Part shown: in pieces, positions 62,646-64,000 of the stretch
How positions within the stretch are numbered: the first letter of the stretch is position 1
Layout of the letters: the number at the start of each line of letters is the position of its first letter
Assembly: GCA_001512485.1 (NCBI GenBank)
Contig: LFRV01000040.1
Location: 1 to 64,000, forward strand
From: Clostridiales bacterium DTU069
GTDB taxonomy: Bacteria > Bacillota > Clostridia > DSM-8532
DNA: 64,000 nt
Direction of reading: 5' to 3'
The notes under the pieces: model-generated
Told to the model about the DNA's origin: nothing
Seen by the model: the letters and a program-made list of their open reading frames with translations, nothing else
The model's database searches: none
Program-made: the position numbers and the translations under genes

Positions 62646-62675
62646 GTTTTGTAATTTATAAGCGTGGTGAACCGG

Positions 62676-64000
62676 ATGAAAATAAATAGACTGGAAGTAA
62701 ATGGTTTTGGACGGCTTGAAAACAGGTCTTTTGTATTTGGACCCGGAATGAATGTAATATATGGCTGTAACGAATCAGGAAAGTCAACATTGCAGGCTTT
62801 TATTAAGGCTATGCTTTTTGGGCTGAAGGGAGGCCGCAGATCCAAAGAAGGTTTTTTGCCCCCCGCAAAACAGTACAAGCCGTGGACAGCCCGTATGTAC
62901 GCAGGCACTATCGAATACGAATTGGATGACGGGCGCAGGTATTCCGTTAACAGAAATTTTGAAAATAACACATTAGCAATATATGATGAGCATGCAAATA
63001 ACATAACCGGGGAATTTCCCGCAGGTAAAGAAGAAGGTGTCAGGTTCGCCGAGCAGCACCTTGGTTTGTCCGAAAACTGCTTTAACCGGACAGTATTTAT
63101 CGGGCAGCTTCAAAGTGTTGTTGACAGTGAGGGGAAGAAAATCCTAGCTGAACGGATGACGAATATCCGGCAAAGCGGAGATGAAGAGGTATCATACCGC
63201 AAGGCCGTAAAAGCATTAAAAGAAGCCCAACTTTCCCACGTCGGCAGCGAACGAAGCACAACCCGTCCGTTGAATATTATATCGTCACGTCTTGAAGAAG
63301 CGATCCGCGAAGAACAGGCGGCATCAAAACTGCACGAAGACAGTATCAGTATTTTTATCGATCTTGACAATGCTAAAAAGGAAGAAACAATTCTAAACAA
63401 AGAACTCGAAACTCTTCTTTCGAAAAGGAAAAAACTTCAGGATATTGCCGAGGTAAAAAGTCTTCGTGATACGATACAAACGCTTGAACAATATATTGAT
63501 AAGCTTAACAAAATAGATTTGCGCAAAAAAGAAATAAAAAATGAGATAAAGTGCGTAGAAATGAAGATGGAACCACAAAAAAGCTATGAGAATTTTTCAC
63601 AGGAAGATATCGACTCAATGGTTGAGGACAGTGCGCGTTTCGGATTTATTGACGAAGATTGCCGGCGTATACTCCGTCAGAAGGATGAACTGGAAGAAAA
63701 AATAAAAGAGGATGAAGATATTTTGTCGGAGTATGATATCTTCAATAAATATGGAACGGAAATTGATACCGTGTTGGATAAAATTCTTAATGATGAACAC
63801 GGACAAGCCGGAATTGAACAGGAAAGCACAGAAAAAAGAAATCGCATGAATAAACGTTTTAAAACACGAAAAAGAATTTCGGCTGGCGGAGCTGTACTCT
63901 CATTTCTTTTACTGCTGTCGGCTGTTTTATTCCCGCGGTATTATCCTCAAAATGCCTATTTGCCGTTGTTAATCAGCGGTATCGTTGTTCTTGCGGGAAT
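62676..64000 (+). CDS. YhaN/SbcC-like AAA ATPase, truncated by the window end
   Basis: ATG 62676 gives MKINRLEVNGFGRLENRSFVFGPGMNVIYGCNESGKSTLQAFIKAMLFGL (Walker A), then coiled coil; open to 64000. Confidence 0.88.
   Translation, partial: MKINRLEVNGFGRLENRSFVFGPGMNVIYGCNESGKSTLQAFIKAMLFGLKGGRRSKEGFLPPAKQYKPWTARMYAGTIEYELDDGRRYSVNRNFENNTLAIYDEHANNITGEFPAGKEEGVRFAEQHLGLSENCFNRTVFIGQLQSVVDSEGKKILAERMTNIRQSGDEEVSYRKAVKALKEAQLSHVGSERSTTRPLNIISSRLEEAIREEQAASKLHEDSISIFIDLDNAKKEETILNKELETLLSKRKKLQDIAEVKSLRDTIQTLEQYIDKLNKIDLRKKEIKNEIKCVEMKMEPQKSYENFSQEDIDSMVEDSARFGFIDEDCRRILRQKDELEEKIKEDEDILSEYDIFNKYGTEIDTVLDKILNDEHGQAGIEQESTEKRNRMNKRFKTRKRISAGGAVLSFLLLLSAVLFPRYYPQNAYLPLLISGIVVLAG

Overview
This 64 kb window looks chromosomal, from a moderately low-GC, endospore-forming Clostridia-like Firmicute. 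That placement rests on spoIIE, spoVG, spoVT, a spoIVFB-like protease, large SRP RNA and 6S RNA. Most of the window is ordinary housekeeping: nnr-alr-mazF, pcrA, spoIIE, murC, spoVG-glmU-prs-pth-mfd-(truncated foldase)-spoVT, a sugar ABC transporter with a YesM/AraC two-component system, tig-clpP-clpX, a divergent type IIA topoisomerase pair, hisZGDCBA, an AMP-ligase with a cupin regulator, metF, a GH18 protein, tRNA-Arg, acpS and a yhaO/yhaN-like pair. I see no CRISPR array, prophage, IS element or defence island. The strongest unexplained signal is a GC-rich, non-coding dispersed repeat of about 200 bp. It has imperfect inverted ends (GCGGGTCCTGGTTCGGGTG ... CACCCGAACCACCCGC). Two near-full copies lie at 1-198 and 41848-42046, and partial or rearranged copies lie at 271-305, 11891-11990, 42129-42195 and 58018-58110, all in the same orientation. 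Other items to check: an elaborate hairpin between the ABC solute-binding and permease genes, an orphan MazF, a SpoIVFA-like partner without a peptidase domain, an exported FAD oxidoreductase with an SLH-like tail, and good matches to SigH, SigG, SigE and Spo0A promoters. Family calls are from reading translated motifs; no database search was run.
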